A stretch of 64,000 nucleotides of DNA from Leptospira kirschneri serovar Cynopteri str. 3522 CT. GTDB lineage: Bacteria > Spirochaetota > Leptospiria > Leptospirales > Leptospiraceae. Location of the stretch: assembly GCF_000243695.2 (NCBI RefSeq), contig NZ_AHMN02000020.1, positions 16,001-80,000 on the forward strand. Reading direction: 5' to 3'. The translations under genes and the position numbers were made by a program. The stretch's first letter is position 1, and each line of letters starts with the position of its first letter. Under the pieces are notes generated by a model. That model saw nothing but the letters and a program-made list of their open reading frames with translations. It searched no databases and had not been told where the DNA came from. Shown here piece after piece: positions 49,039 through 62,616 of this stretch.

Positions 49039-50193
49039 TTAGTCCGCCCAAGCTACAAAAATTTTCCTTGGTCCGGTAAACGGATGTCTTCCGTGAGATA
49101 CAGAATAGTTGTCTATCACTAATACGTCTCCGTCTTGCCAGGAAAAAAGAGAGATGTTGCTCCAAAATGTGTTTTGGATCTGTTTTAGTTCGATGCTTGA
49201 AATTTCTTGACCGTCTCCGTAAGTGCAATGTGTGTCTAAGTATTCTTTTGGAGTAGTTATTTTTTTGATAAAAGTAAGAAGTTCGAGAGTAGTCGCTACT
49301 AAAAATCCTCGGATCGTTTTTTGGCGTGCAAATATTCTCCAGTATTCCTTACGAGCCGCATCTATATGAAACACTTGAGAATGATTATGCCATGCCGATG
49401 TGTTGAATTCGGGATGTTTACGAATTGCTAATGTAGTATTTACAAGTCTTAGGTCATCTTTGCCAAACCATTCTACTTTGAAGTTCTGTTTTTTAGAAAT
49501 TTTTTCGACTTCGTTTTTATCTTTTGTTTGGAACATTTCGTCCCAACGTTTGGTTTTCCAAAATTGAAAACGGGATTGGCTGGAAGGTCCGTCGTAAACT
49601 CTAGAATATCGTATTTTTTCTTTTTCGAATTTTTCTCGTATATAAGTCGGAATTTCTTTTAATACTTTTCTAAGATCGGTGATAGGTGTTTCTCCAAACT
49701 TACTCGGAGCTTTTCCACAATAGAAAAAAAGTTTTTTAGGTGGAGAATCTAAAAAGCTCATCTCTGCGTGTTGCATGATAGGATAGGCCGGTGGAAGTTC
49801 CGTGGCAGTAAACGTGTATTTTGTCACCTGATTACGGGGAGACGTTCCGAGATAATTGTTTTTTAGATTGGGGTCTACGTTTAGAATTACTTCTTCAAAA
49901 TCTTGAGGAGAGGTCACATTAAATCCTCTAAAAAGGATTGCCCCATATTGTTTAAGATCATCAGTTAACGCGCGTTTGTTGCTTTTAATCCATTGGATTA
50001 GGATTTGTTTGCTTTTTTGTGTAGTAGAGTTTGGTTGATAAACTACAGGAAGCGGATTTTCTGGATCTAAAAAACTTTTTGATAATTCGATCGAAGAAGA
50101 TGTGGTTTTGAGTTTTGTTTGTTTTTTAGAAGCGCTTTTAACTGAGGTTTTTCCCTTTTTTATTTTGGGTTTAGAAAAAGTTTTGGCTGCCAT
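49039..50193 (-). CDS. TauD/TfdA-family Fe(II)/2-oxoglutarate dioxygenase (SyrP-like)
   Basis: 384 residues. The first 35 are lysine-rich and probably disordered ([20 protein letters not shown]). The core shows [20 protein letters not shown], then the iron-binding HAE in [20 protein letters not shown] (HxD/E) and the distal histidine in [20 protein letters not shown] with its arginine for 2-oxoglutarate. This is the SyrP-like group, often involved in amino-acid hydroxylation for secondary metabolites. Here there is no biosynthetic cluster. The only partner is the BASS transporter gene 4 bp downstream, which hints at uptake and oxidation of a small organic acid. Confidence 0.88.
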   Translation of the reverse strand: MAAKTFSKPKIKKGKTSVKSASKKQTKLKTTSSSIELSKSFLDPENPLPVVYQPNSTTQKSKQILIQWIKSNKRALTDDLKQYGAILFRGFNVTSPQDFEEVILNVDPNLKNNYLGTSPRNQVTKYTFTATELPPAYPIMQHAEMSFLDSPPKKLFFYCGKAPSKFGETPITDLRKVLKEIPTYIREKFEKEKIRYSRVYDGPSSQSRFQFWKTKRWDEMFQTKDKNEVEKISKKQNFKVEWFGKDDLRLVNTTLAIRKHPEFNTSAWHNHSQVFHIDAARKEYWRIFARQKTIRGFLVATTLELLTFIKKITTPKEYLDTHCTYGDGQEISSIELKQIQNTFWSNISLFSWQDGDVLVIDNYSVSHGRHPFTGPRKIFVAWAD

Positions 50194-50903
50194 AAATTCT
50201 TGTCCCCCGAATGTTTTCCAGATATTACTTCAAAGGGCGGATCTGGAAAAGGCTTTTTAAATACCTTGAAGGATGGAATATTCTGTTTGCAAGAAATATT
50301 TGATATAGTAGATATAAATTTAATAAATTGAACTTATGGAGTTGTAATTACTCTATTTGTTTATAGGGTTTAAATGATAAAATGTAATAAAATGATTTAA
50401 AAATACATTTTGAACATACTTAGACATAATTTGATCTTTTGTTTTAGTGAGAGGTGTAATATTTGAATTCTGTTTTAAAAGAATTATGTCTGCTAAGTAA
50501 AACAATTGTTTCTAAGGTTAGGATTTGAATTTTCCTTTTTTGGAGTTTATTTTGATAACAAGTTCAAATATAAGTCCGTATATTGGCACTGTATTTTGAG
50601 ATAAAGGTTTCTTTTTTAGGTGTTGGTATAAAAATGTTTGGCCGGAATTCATTTTTTGACTTTAGTATTTAAGAATAAAATAAAATTCTAATTTTATGAT
50701 TTATTCGATTGTATTTTGAATTCATTCCTGTTTGTTTTGATTGCGGATGGAGTTTTAATCATGACACAAAATTGTATTTATTATTTCCTGTTTTACTTGC
50801 GAATGGATCTTAAGTTTGTTGTAAATATTTTTTAAATGAGATCATTTGTCGGGACAACTAATTGAGAACTATGTAATAAAATCCCAAATCGTTTATGCTT
50901 TAG
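50194..50903. other. Intergenic DNA, no gene recognised
   Basis: Very AT-rich, with no repeat of the named families and no reading frame of note. Must contain the promoter of the TauD-like gene. Confidence 0.4.
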
Positions 50904-51353
50904 TAATGTGAAATTCAGTGTAAAAAAGTTTGGGTGAATCTGGCGTTGCCGGACCGTGCTTTCGGCTTCAGTCAATAAATCGCATGAAAGAAACATAATA
51001 TGATATTTCATCTTTAGTTACAATTTAGAACGCGATCCGTAGAGAGCCATAACCAACCCCACAAGTTGAAAGAAGATTTTAGAATCAGAATTGAACTAAA
51101 GCACAACGCTTTCCTAAACTCAATGCATCGGCTCCCTAAGGGTCGCTCTGCAGGTCGCGTTGGAAACTAAAGCACAACGCTCTCTATGAATCGCGTTGTG
51201 GGGTGGGAACTCAGTTTTACAGAGGATTTGTCGTAATTCCGACAGATCTATATTGAAATCTAAATACTTGTGGGGTTGGTTATGGTAGAGAGCGTTCTGC
51301 TTTAGTTTCTCTATACCTCAATCGCTTTCGCATCGAATTATACCGAACTCATA
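50904..51353 (+). repeat. Composite family A element, about 450 bp
   Basis: Weak left end TAATGTGAAATTCAGTGTAA, then GTGAATCTGGCGTTGCCGGA, GTCAATAAATCGCATG, ACGCGATCCGTAGAGAGCC, GAACTAAAGCACAACGC, ACAGAGGATTTGTCGTAATT, GGGTTGGTTATGGTAGAGAG, and the right end TTATACCGAACTCATATG. Same inserts as the elements at 29568 and 37171. Confidence 0.72.
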
Positions 51354-51491
51354 TGAAACGATACTTTGTGATAAACTTTTAGATACTCAATTTTATGGAA
51401 TAACCACCTAACAGACGATAAATCCAGATGGAAAAGTTTTTTCTAAAAGTGGTAGTTCTCACATTGGACTGTTTTGGGCGAACTCTAAATA

Positions 51492-51530
51492 GAAACAGAT
51501 GGAGAATTCATTTTTCAACAACTCTATTAT
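51492..51530. repeat. Half of a family B element at the 3' end of the transporter gene
   Basis: AAACAGATGGAGAATTCATT and TTTCAACAACTCTATTATTG are the right half of family B; the left half is absent. Its end falls right at the stop codon of the EamA gene, whose last codons read CAATAA followed by TAGAG on the minus strand. Confidence 0.65.
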
Positions 51531-52434
51531 TGATTTGGATTTTCTGTTGATAAATCTTGATCTTTTCCGATAGATTCCGCAAGAATGAGTCCTAAAAATA
51601 CGATTGTACATCCTACGATTCGTACCGGTCCGGACGTCTCACCTAATAATAGAAAGGCGATAATCGAAGAAAAAACGGGTTCCAAGGAGAAAATGATTCC
51701 CACTCGAGTAGGTGACACATAACGTTGAAATTTGGTTTGTAGAAAAGTAGTCAATACGGAAGCTAAAAGTGCGTTATATAAAACTCCCGGAATTAATCTT
51801 ATACTTGGATTTAGTCTAACTTTTTCAATTCCGACAAAATGTAGTACAATTATAGAAATCAACGCGAAAAATCCCGCCACAAAGGACTGATAAAATACGG
51901 AAACCCGGATCGGTATTTGAGTACTTACTCGATCCATTTGTATGATATACAACGAAAAGAAAATTGCTCCACCTAACGTGATCCAGTCGCCGCTCGTAAT
52001 TGTTAGGGTGCCTTCCATTCCGATTTCTCCGGCAAATATCAGACATATTCCGGTAAAAACCACAAAAGCACCTAAAAGATTTCCTTTTCCGGGCATTCTC
52101 TTTTTTAAAATCGCTTCAAAAATTGGAGTAATAACGACTAACGTTCCTATTAAAAAAGAAGATTTGGTTGCAGTTGTAGTTTTGAGTCCTACTGTTTCAC
52201 ATGCAAATCCGAGATATAAAAACATCCCGAGTAAAAACGCCCCCGGATACCAAATTTTACCATTTCTAAATTCTTTCCAAGCAATCGGTAAAAAGATCAT
52301 ACTTGCGATTCCGAAACGAAGTCCCAGAAATATAGAGGGCGAAGTGTCCCTAAGACCAAAAATAGTCATCGTAAACGTTCCTCCCCATATCAAAGTGCAG
52401 AGGATTAGATAGATTTCGTGTCTTATGATAAACA

Positions 52435-52435
<1 letters not shown>
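51527..52435 (-). CDS. EamA/DMT-family transporter
   Basis: 302 residues with ten transmembrane helices in two EamA repeats. Repeat one starts [20 protein letters not shown]; repeat two has [20 protein letters not shown] and [20 protein letters not shown], the usual end of such domains. Members export or import amino acids, nucleosides and other metabolites. Its start overlaps the last base of the carboxypeptidase gene, so the two are one transcription unit and probably translationally coupled. A half family B element lies at the stop codon. The substrate is unknown; with a peptidase upstream, amino acids or small peptides are a natural guess. Confidence 0.92.
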
Positions 52436-53955
<1,520 letters not shown>

Positions 53956-54043
53956 TCTTTATAAAATATTGGAACTAGTTTGTTCTTATCGCTTTCAGAA
54001 TCCAGAGATTTTTTTTAAATACTTGATTGATTTGTCCGTTTCG

Positions 54044-54076
<33 letters not shown>

Positions 54077-54109
54077 TTTAGTTTTAAATCTTTTTGGTTA
54101 GGATCTTAT

Positions 54110-54994
<885 letters not shown>

Positions 54995-54995
54995 T

Positions 54996-56057
54996 ATGTT
55001 CAATTATTTTAAATTAAGAATTTATGTTATTCTTATGTTTTTTTCTTTTGTTTTTTCGTTCTGCTCTGGACCAAAAAAAATCGAAGAAAATCAAGTTGGT
55101 TCTTTAAATGGGGAGGATATAGTTTCTAAACTTAAAGAAACTCCTCAGGAAACTCTCGTTCCTACCAAGTGGGACGTGGGTGACACTACGGTTTCTAACG
55201 AAGACCGTTTGGATCTTCTCATTCCTCACGTTCGAAATTTAGGAAACGTTTACGTTGGAGTTGGTTCGGAACAAAATCTTACGATTGCTGCTTGGGCTAA
55301 GTCGGATTTTATTTATCTTATGGATTTCACTCAGATTGTGGTTCACGCGAATATGATCACGATTCTCTTTCTACAAAAAGGTGAAAAGAAAGAGGATTTC
55401 ATTCGTCTTTGGGGAAAAGAGGGGGAAAAGGAAGCGCTTGAATTGATTCAGGTTTCTTTTTCGGATCCGGAAATTTACAAAAAGGTTTATAAACAGGCCT
55501 CTCCATTTATTCGAAAACGTCATAGAACCAATTTGATGCTTTCTAAGAAATATGATTATAAGATGTTTCAGACAGACGATGAACAATATTCTTATATTCG
55601 AAAGTTGGCTATTGAAGGAAAAATTTTACCGGTTCGAGGAAATCTTTTAGGGAATATTACGTTAACCGGTATTGGCAACACTTTGAAAAAAATAGGCCGT
55701 AAAGTGGGGGTTATTTATTTTAGTAATGCGGAAGAATATTTCGCTTATCCTCAAGAATTTAAAAACTCTATCCTCAATCTTCCAATTGCAGAAAATTCTC
55801 TTGTGGTGAGAACGATTTCGGTTCGTAAGGATTTGTTTCCTTGGTCTCCCGGATCGGAGATTTCTACGGATCGAGGTTTTCATTATTGTGTTCAAAAAAT
55901 TTCCAACTTTCAAAAATGGTTATCCAGTGGCAAACCGGGGCTTCGTTCTTTACAAGTAATGGTGGAAGGTGGAACCGTGGATAAGAAAAATGGTATCACG
56001 GTTGTTGATAAGGAACCGGTCGTTACGGATGATAAATTGCCTAAGACGGGTGGTTAA
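54996..56057 (+). CDS. Putative lipoprotein, unknown function
   Basis: 353 residues. Signal YVILMFFSFVFSFCSGPKK with a spirochaetal lipobox, cysteine at about residue 23. The body is mixed alpha/beta without recognised motifs; features include DRLDLLIPHVRNLGNVYVGV, QNLTIAAWAKSDFIYLMDFT and VGVIYFSNAEEYFAYPQEFK. The pattern 'VGVGSEQNLTIAAWAKS...DFTQIV' resembles a class of proteins that look at a substrate through a Rossmann-like fold (LIC-type hypothetical), but I cannot name it. The ATG follows the FGE-domain stop by one base, so the two are co-translated and may work together at the surface. Confidence 0.82.
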   Translation: MFNYFKLRIYVILMFFSFVFSFCSGPKKIEENQVGSLNGEDIVSKLKETPQETLVPTKWDVGDTTVSNEDRLDLLIPHVRNLGNVYVGVGSEQNLTIAAWAKSDFIYLMDFTQIVVHANMITILFLQKGEKKEDFIRLWGKEGEKEALELIQVSFSDPEIYKKVYKQASPFIRKRHRTNLMLSKKYDYKMFQTDDEQYSYIRKLAIEGKILPVRGNLLGNITLTGIGNTLKKIGRKVGVIYFSNAEEYFAYPQEFKNSILNLPIAENSLVVRTISVRKDLFPWSPGSEISTDRGFHYCVQKISNFQKWLSSGKPGLRSLQVMVEGGTVDKKNGITVVDKEPVVTDDKLPKTGG

Positions 56058-56249
56058 ATATAAATCATTGTCGTTCTATGGTTAAGTATAGATGATTGGC
56101 GTATTATAGTTAAATGGTTTAATAAATATTAAAATTTAATTATATTCAAAAGTTATATTTTTTCTTTTTGTTTGTTTAAACGGCTGCTTTTAGGTGTGCA
56201 GGAAATCTGCATTCAAAATTCAATCTCTTTTTTTAGAGACGTAATTTAT
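56058..56249. other. Short AT-rich spacer
   Basis: No gene or terminator seen. Contains ATCATTGTCG and a run of AAGTTATATTTTTTC; a weak T-run follows the lipoprotein gene. Confidence 0.35.
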
Positions 56250-56560
56250 GTGAGTTCCCACAAATCGTGGATTTACAGTTAAACTTTGAAAATTGTGGGA
56301 ACTACTATGAAACGCTAAAAGAACCATCGTCCAATTCGATTTTTACACAAAATTACTGTTTTATGGCCATCATCAAAATTTAAAATCCCATTTTAATGTG
56401 AGTTTAGCTTAAGAAATAATTTTCTAAAAGTAGTAGTTCCTACAATTTTAGAATTTGTTCGTAAAATCGTGATTTGTGAGAGTTCCCACATCTGAATACG
56501 ATAGGTTTAATTGTTATAAACTTCCATTTTTTAAATTGTGGTAGTTCCCACGTCTTTAGA
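56250..56560 (+). repeat. Family C repeat, about 310 bp
   Basis: GTGAGTTCCCACAAATCGTG, GTTAAACTTTGAAAATTGTG, GGAACTACTATGAAACG, CAATTCGATTTTTACACAAA, AATCCCATTTTAATGTGAG, AGTAGTTCCTACAATTTTAG, GAGAGTTCCCACATC, GGTAGTTCCCACGTC. Same order as at 31850. Confidence 0.76.
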
Positions 56561-56713
56561 GTTTCACAGTAAAATAACGATTTTAAAAACTACTTCACTT
56601 GAATTGGGTATAACGCGAAAGGGATCGATGTGAGAGAACTTAAGCAAAACGCTCTCTCAAACTAAAGCGTCTCACTCCCCATCATAACTTTACCCACAAA
56701 TATTTGGATCTCA

Positions 56714-56819
56714 ATAGAGTTGTTGAAAAATGAATTCTCCATCTGTTTCTATTTCATGGAAACGAGCAATTGAAATAGTTTTGTTAAACTGAACTATGGA
56801 ATTTTTTAACAACTCTAAT
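56714..56819. repeat. Family B MITE-like repeat nested in family A
   Basis: Left ATAGAGTTGTTGAAAAATGA, right ATTTTTTAACAACTCTAATA, 106 bp in all. The sequences on either side (GGATCTCAA and TATAAATCTGTGG) join into the TAAATCTGTCGGAATTACGA-like block seen elsewhere when this element is taken out. Confidence 0.8.
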
Positions 56820-56874
56820 ATAAATCTGTGGGAATTACGACAAATCCTCTGTAAAAAGATCGGCCCCGCCCCAC

Positions 56875-57000
56875 AACGCGACCCATAGGAAAGCGTTGTG
56901 TTGAGTTTCCAACGCGACCCTTAGGAAAGCGACACGCTGAGTTTCCAACGCGATCCTTAGGAAAGCGACACGCTGAGTTTCCAACGCGATCCAGGAAGCT
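56875..57000 (+). repeat. Tandem array, 36-bp unit, about 3.5 copies
   Basis: Units AACGCGACCCTTAGGAAAGC plus GACACGCTGAGTTTCC start at 56875, 56911, 56947 and 56983 (last partial). The reverse complement of the unit is close to the 36-bp unit at 29786. Confidence 0.87.
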
Positions 57001-57328
57001 CAGCAAATGCTTCTCTAAGGATCGGCATTCAGGGAGCCGATGCATTGAGTTTGAGGAAGTGTTGTGCTTGAGTTCAATTTTGATTCTAAAATCCTCTTCA
57101 ACTTGTGTGGGTTGGTTATGGCCTCTACAGATCGCATTGTATATTAAAACTAAAGATAATTATTATATAATGTTTACTGTATACAATTTATTAACCAAAG
57201 TCCGGTTCGGTTGCCTGTGGCAAGCCGGATTCGCCCAATCTTTCTTTACATTATTGAAGTTTAAAACGATTTGGTATCTTATTGTATAATCTTGAGTAAC
57301 AGATAAATTCTGAAATAAAATAATATAG

Positions 57329-57748
57329 CTAATGAGTATTAGGTGATATATGTAGAGGAAATAAATTTTTAATCTGGTTTTTTAAACTTGTCGCATCGAA
57401 AGAACTAACTTTTCGTCCCAGATCTTGAACTACTGCTAAAATATTTTGAATTAAAAGATTAGTTGCGATATCGTCATTCGCTTTTTCGAAATGTTCAAAA
57501 TCAATATAAAGTCGGTAGTCTGCGGAATTTTGTTTTTTCTGATAGAGTCTACGCTCTTTATAAAATTCTTTAAGATCCGTACGAATTAAGATAGGGATCA
57601 CACCAATGGATTTAATATTGGCTCCATAGTCTTTATCTAAGAAATGTTTGTTTAGAATCGATTCTACGCTTTTTCTAACGCGGCGAAATTTGTCTGGAAC
57701 GTTTTGACTGAAACGTCCGTCGATTTCGGAGCTGATAAAAAATTTCAT
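57329..57748 (-). CDS. Imm44-like immunity protein (tentative)
   Basis: 139 residues. MKFFISSEIDGRFSQNVPDK, VRKSVESILNKHFLDKDYG, GVIPILIRTDLKEFYKERRL and ADYRLYIDFEHFEKANDDIA, with KKVSSFDA-type end (GRKVSSFDATSLKNQIKNLF), recall the Imm44 family of polymorphic-toxin immunity proteins. It has no signal and would act in the cytoplasm. No toxin gene lies next to it: on one side are repeats, on the other the CRISPR mini-array about 530 bp away. An orphan immunity gene would protect against a toxin made by other cells. The family call rests on memory of the pattern. A ribosome site is not obvious. Confidence 0.55.
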   Translation of the reverse strand: MKFFISSEIDGRFSQNVPDKFRRVRKSVESILNKHFLDKDYGANIKSIGVIPILIRTDLKEFYKERRLYQKKQNSADYRLYIDFEHFEKANDDIATNLLIQNILAVVQDLGRKVSSFDATSLKNQIKNLFPLHISPNTH

Positions 57749-58288
57749 GTTCGTTTATTTTAAATTATTTTCTTTCAAGGTAAAGAATAAAACCTTGCGA
57801 TAACGTGATTTAATATAATAAGAATCTGTCGAGCGTCAATAGAAGTGAGGCACTTTCGTTATTCAGATTGATCTTTCTGATAAAGTGCGATTTGGTTTTG
57901 AGACACCTGTAAGTTAACTGGAGAAAATTGAGTTGTGGTACGTTTTGAGTATAGAGCGGTAAAATAAAAATTTCTAGAAATTCTAATCAAGTATATTATA
58001 ATTCTCTAAAATATTAATTAACAATTGTTTTCCAAGAAGAAGAAAGTCTAGAGATTTTGCCGTTTTCGGTCTTTTGTATCCTTTCCTTAAATAAAGATTT
58101 GCTGTAGTTTTAAAGAACTTGGGTTGAATCAATTCATTTTATAAACCTGAAATTTATCATAAAAAGCTGAATATCGGAATTTATACAATCTGTGATTTTT
58201 ATAGATAAATTCAGAAAGTTCTAAATCGAACTTATGTTAAATAAAAGAAGAAACGCATGTCTTAGGAATCGATCCCACATAAAATAGT
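57749..58288. other. Intergenic DNA between the Imm44-like gene and the CRISPR array
   Basis: AT-rich, no gene seen and no member of the A, B or C repeat families. The promoter of the Imm44-like gene should lie near 57750-57850. On the array's minus-strand reading this is the trailer side. Confidence 0.4.
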
Positions 58289-58455
58289 CCTTCTTAAACA
58301 AAGGAAGAAACAAATAAAGAATCAAAATTAAACACTAATTACAAAGTTTCAATCCACTTCCTTCTTAAACAAAGGAAGAAACCTGATTGATTTTTTCTCA
58401 TCGTTTGAAAGCCAACCCGTTTCAATCCACTTCCTACTTAAACAAAGGAAGAAAC
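58289..58455 (-). CRISPR. CRISPR mini-array, two spacers, type I-B-like repeats
   Basis: Full 37-bp repeats lie at 58346-58382 and 58419-58455; on the plus strand each starts GTTTCAATCCACTTCC and ends AAACAAAGGAAGAAAC, and they differ by one base. A third repeat at the low end keeps only its last 23 bp (58289-58311). Spacers are 58312-58345 (34 bp) and 58383-58418 (36 bp). On the minus strand the repeat ends ATTGAAAC, the usual I-B handle, and the damaged repeat is then at the trailer end, as is normal. So transcription is probably on the minus strand with the leader at the high-coordinate side. No cas gene adjoins; the cas operon is 51 kb away. Confidence 0.9.
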
Positions 58456-58680
58456 AGCGGCTGCACAGTCTCTAATTGATGTATTAGGAAAAGATTTATT
58501 AGTTTCTCTAGACATAATTATCGCGAACCTACTGACGCCATACTGTATAAACGTTAAGCAAAACTGTTCAATCGCTAAACGGTGGTTATTCGTTTGAGTG
58601 CGAATGGGCCGCAATTGATCGGGAGAAACAGGTTCGCAAAAAGCGCTTCATCATAAAATGGTCCGCTTTTTAAAGTCAAG
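58456..58680. other. Leader-side flank of the CRISPR array
   Basis: Directly after the last repeat, GCGGCTGCACAGTCTCTAAT continues in a frame of 46 codons (AAAQSLIDVLGKDLLVS at the start) that is higher in GC than its surroundings and then stops. This may be an old spacer or gene fragment rather than a normal AT-rich leader. No further repeat follows. Confidence 0.4.
58638..58671. terminator. Terminator-like inverted repeat near the CRISPR array
   Basis: AAAAAGCG and CGCTTTTT form an 8-bp perfect stem with an 18-base loop. The A-run and T-run would let it act in both directions. It lies about 180 bp from the array. Confidence 0.45.
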
Positions 58681-59301
58681 AATATAAACTATAAATTCTT
58701 TAGTTTTAAGTCTAAGTAGATGGATATCTAGGAATGAATTTTCAGAAGATTGATTTAAACGTTTAGTAAAAATTCGGTCTCAATAACTCATTTTATAGAG
58801 TATGGAATTTTTCTCTTACTTTATGACTACATAAAAGAACCCAATCCAATAAAGAGCATTCTGCTTTAGTTCTAAAAAATGGAGAGCCGTAAGTTTTACT
58901 GCAAAACCCTAAAATACTGGGAAATTGATTGTATGGTTCTGAATAAGAACCATGGATTTAAAACAGTTTAAATTTGAACGTACTTTTTATACCATCCTAA
59001 ATTGATTTGGATCAAGTATAAAAATATTATTAATTTAGTAAATTATATAGTTTTAATGTTATATTAAGAAGATAAATTTATTTTAAGTATAACCTAAGTG
59101 ACGTTAGTTTATTTTGATCTCCCTTTAGAAATATGTATTTTTATTTATGATAAAAATTGCAAAGGTTTAAACACATTTTTTGTTTTCGTTTTTAAAGTAA
59201 ACATGAGTCAAAAGATAAACTTCGGATTAAATTAATTTTTATTATTTACACTATATAATAATTTCAGAAAATATTAAACCTCAAAAGGGGAAAGTGAATA
59301 G
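58681..59301. other. Intergenic DNA upstream of the decarboxylase-like gene
   Basis: Very AT-rich. ATAAAAGAACCCAATCCAAT near 58832 is a dispersed word, and AGAGCATTCTGCTTTAGTTC a family A scrap. The promoter of the next gene probably lies in the last 200 bp; no clear boxes. Confidence 0.4.
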
Positions 59302-60225
59302 ATGAAGAATTATATAATGCGAGGAGGAGAACAGGAACTTCCTCCCCCTTATAGGATGAAACAAGTTGAATTTTATGCTTTTTGTATACAAGGAAATCAG
59401 AATGCAATTCAATCGATTGTGGATCGTGAATTAAACGCCCCTGCAAGTGGAAGGGCACACTATCACGTGTTTAGCGACTACTTGTTTTTAGTATTTGCAA
59501 AGCAACAATACCTTGCTCCGGGTAATGATTGTGGCTGGGTAGAAGAAACGGATGTAGGTTTTTGGATACCTCTTTTTGAAAAAGAGATTCATGGAATCCG
59601 TTTTTATCAACCGTATCTCTTTGTGGACATATCTACTGCTATGGCAACCGGAAGAGAAATTTATGGTTTTCATAAAATTCAAGGTCAATTCCAAATTCCT
59701 TCTCTTCGAGTTCCTCCGGAATACTTTTCTGTGGACGCGATTACACCTCGTGGTAAAGATCGTCAGGCTATTTCTCAAAGGATGTTTACTCTTAGTTGTA
59801 CTCCCGGAGAATCTAGAACAAAAAAATCGTACGATGAATTTTCTAAACTCGGAAATCATCTCGTTGAAATTCTTTTTGATGATCCTTCTAAAATCAAAAT
59901 TCCTGACGCTAATATTACGATCAATCTCTGGGACAATTTATTTCATTCAGAAATTATAATGGTTTTTTTAAAACAATTTAGGGATGCGGCCGATCCTACA
60001 TTGGCCTGTTATCAAGCGATCGTAGAAGCGAGTAGTAACGTTACCTGTTTTCGTAAAGGTGGAGATTTAGAAGGAAATTACATTTTAGATGTATTAAGTA
60101 ATCCATACTTTCCTTTTGTTTCAGATTTCGGTTTAAAAAGTACTTCAATACCGATTCAATTTGGAATTTGGTGCGATTTTGATTTCGATTTTTCTCCAGG
60201 GAGAATTATTCATCAAAACGTCTAG
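59302..60225 (+). CDS. Acetoacetate-decarboxylase-like protein
   Basis: 307 residues, soluble. The central IDISTAMATGREIYGFHKIQG-type segment (here FVDISTAMATGREIYGFHK) matches the ADC family site GRExxGxPKK. The lysine in HKI stands where the Schiff-base lysine would be, but the usual proline is a histidine. The family makes CO2 from beta-keto acids, and many distant members do other things on the same fold. The N-terminal MRGGEQELPPPYRMKQVEFY and VEETDVGFWIPLFEKE fit the fold. The FAD oxidoreductase gene follows on the same strand about 110 bp later, suggesting a common pathway. The ATG at 59302 has AGGGGAAAG upstream. Confidence 0.72.
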   Translation: MKNYIMRGGEQELPPPYRMKQVEFYAFCIQGNQNAIQSIVDRELNAPASGRAHYHVFSDYLFLVFAKQQYLAPGNDCGWVEETDVGFWIPLFEKEIHGIRFYQPYLFVDISTAMATGREIYGFHKIQGQFQIPSLRVPPEYFSVDAITPRGKDRQAISQRMFTLSCTPGESRTKKSYDEFSKLGNHLVEILFDDPSKIKIPDANITINLWDNLFHSEIIMVFLKQFRDAADPTLACYQAIVEASSNVTCFRKGGDLEGNYILDVLSNPYFPFVSDFGLKSTSIPIQFGIWCDFDFDFSPGRIIHQNV

Positions 60226-60333
60226 AATTTTGTCTCAAAGAAGTATCGTTTATTAGGGTTGAACTGATTTTAAGATGGTTTGTAGGCGATAATAAAATTT
60301 TAAAATATAATTTAATTATTGTTAGGTGTATTT

Positions 60334-62394
<2,061 letters not shown>

Positions 62395-62616
62395 ATATTT
62401 TGAATGATTCGATCCTAAGTTTATTTAAAAAGATAATAAGTCGGTGCTTCAATTTACTAAAATAGGTATATTATGAAAGTTAAATATTATAAGTCGAAAC
62501 ATATAGGACAACAATTTGACGAATTTATTGAAGAACGTATATATATTTCGTTTTAATTTGCTATTTTATATTCTTCAGGTTTTTGTTTCGGACTCGTATT
62601 TTTTTAAAGAGAAAGA
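62395..62616. other. Gap before the kinase-AAA gene
   Basis: AT-rich. A 27-codon frame from 62474 (MKVKYYKSKHIGQQ) is too short to support. No terminator seen after the oxidoreductase gene. Confidence 0.35.

Larger units (their letters stand above)
56600..57255 (-). repeat. Composite family A element, inverted, with nested family B and 36-bp array
   Basis: Reversed order: TATAACGCGAAAGGGATCGA at the left, a family B copy at 56714-56819, ATTACGACAAATCCTCTGTA, the 36-bp array, TCAACTTGTGTGGGTTGGTT, TTATATAATGTTTACTGTAT and CCGGATTCGCCCAATC at the right. It is the best case of one repeat lying inside another. Confidence 0.7.

Noticed and set aside
56815..57045. Minus-strand frame with GNSACRFPKGRV-like repeats
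   Set aside because: It is the translated 36-bp tandem array inside a composite repeat, not a gene.
62474..62557. Possible 27-codon peptide before the kinase-AAA gene
   Set aside because: Too short, without ribosome site or similarity that I can see.
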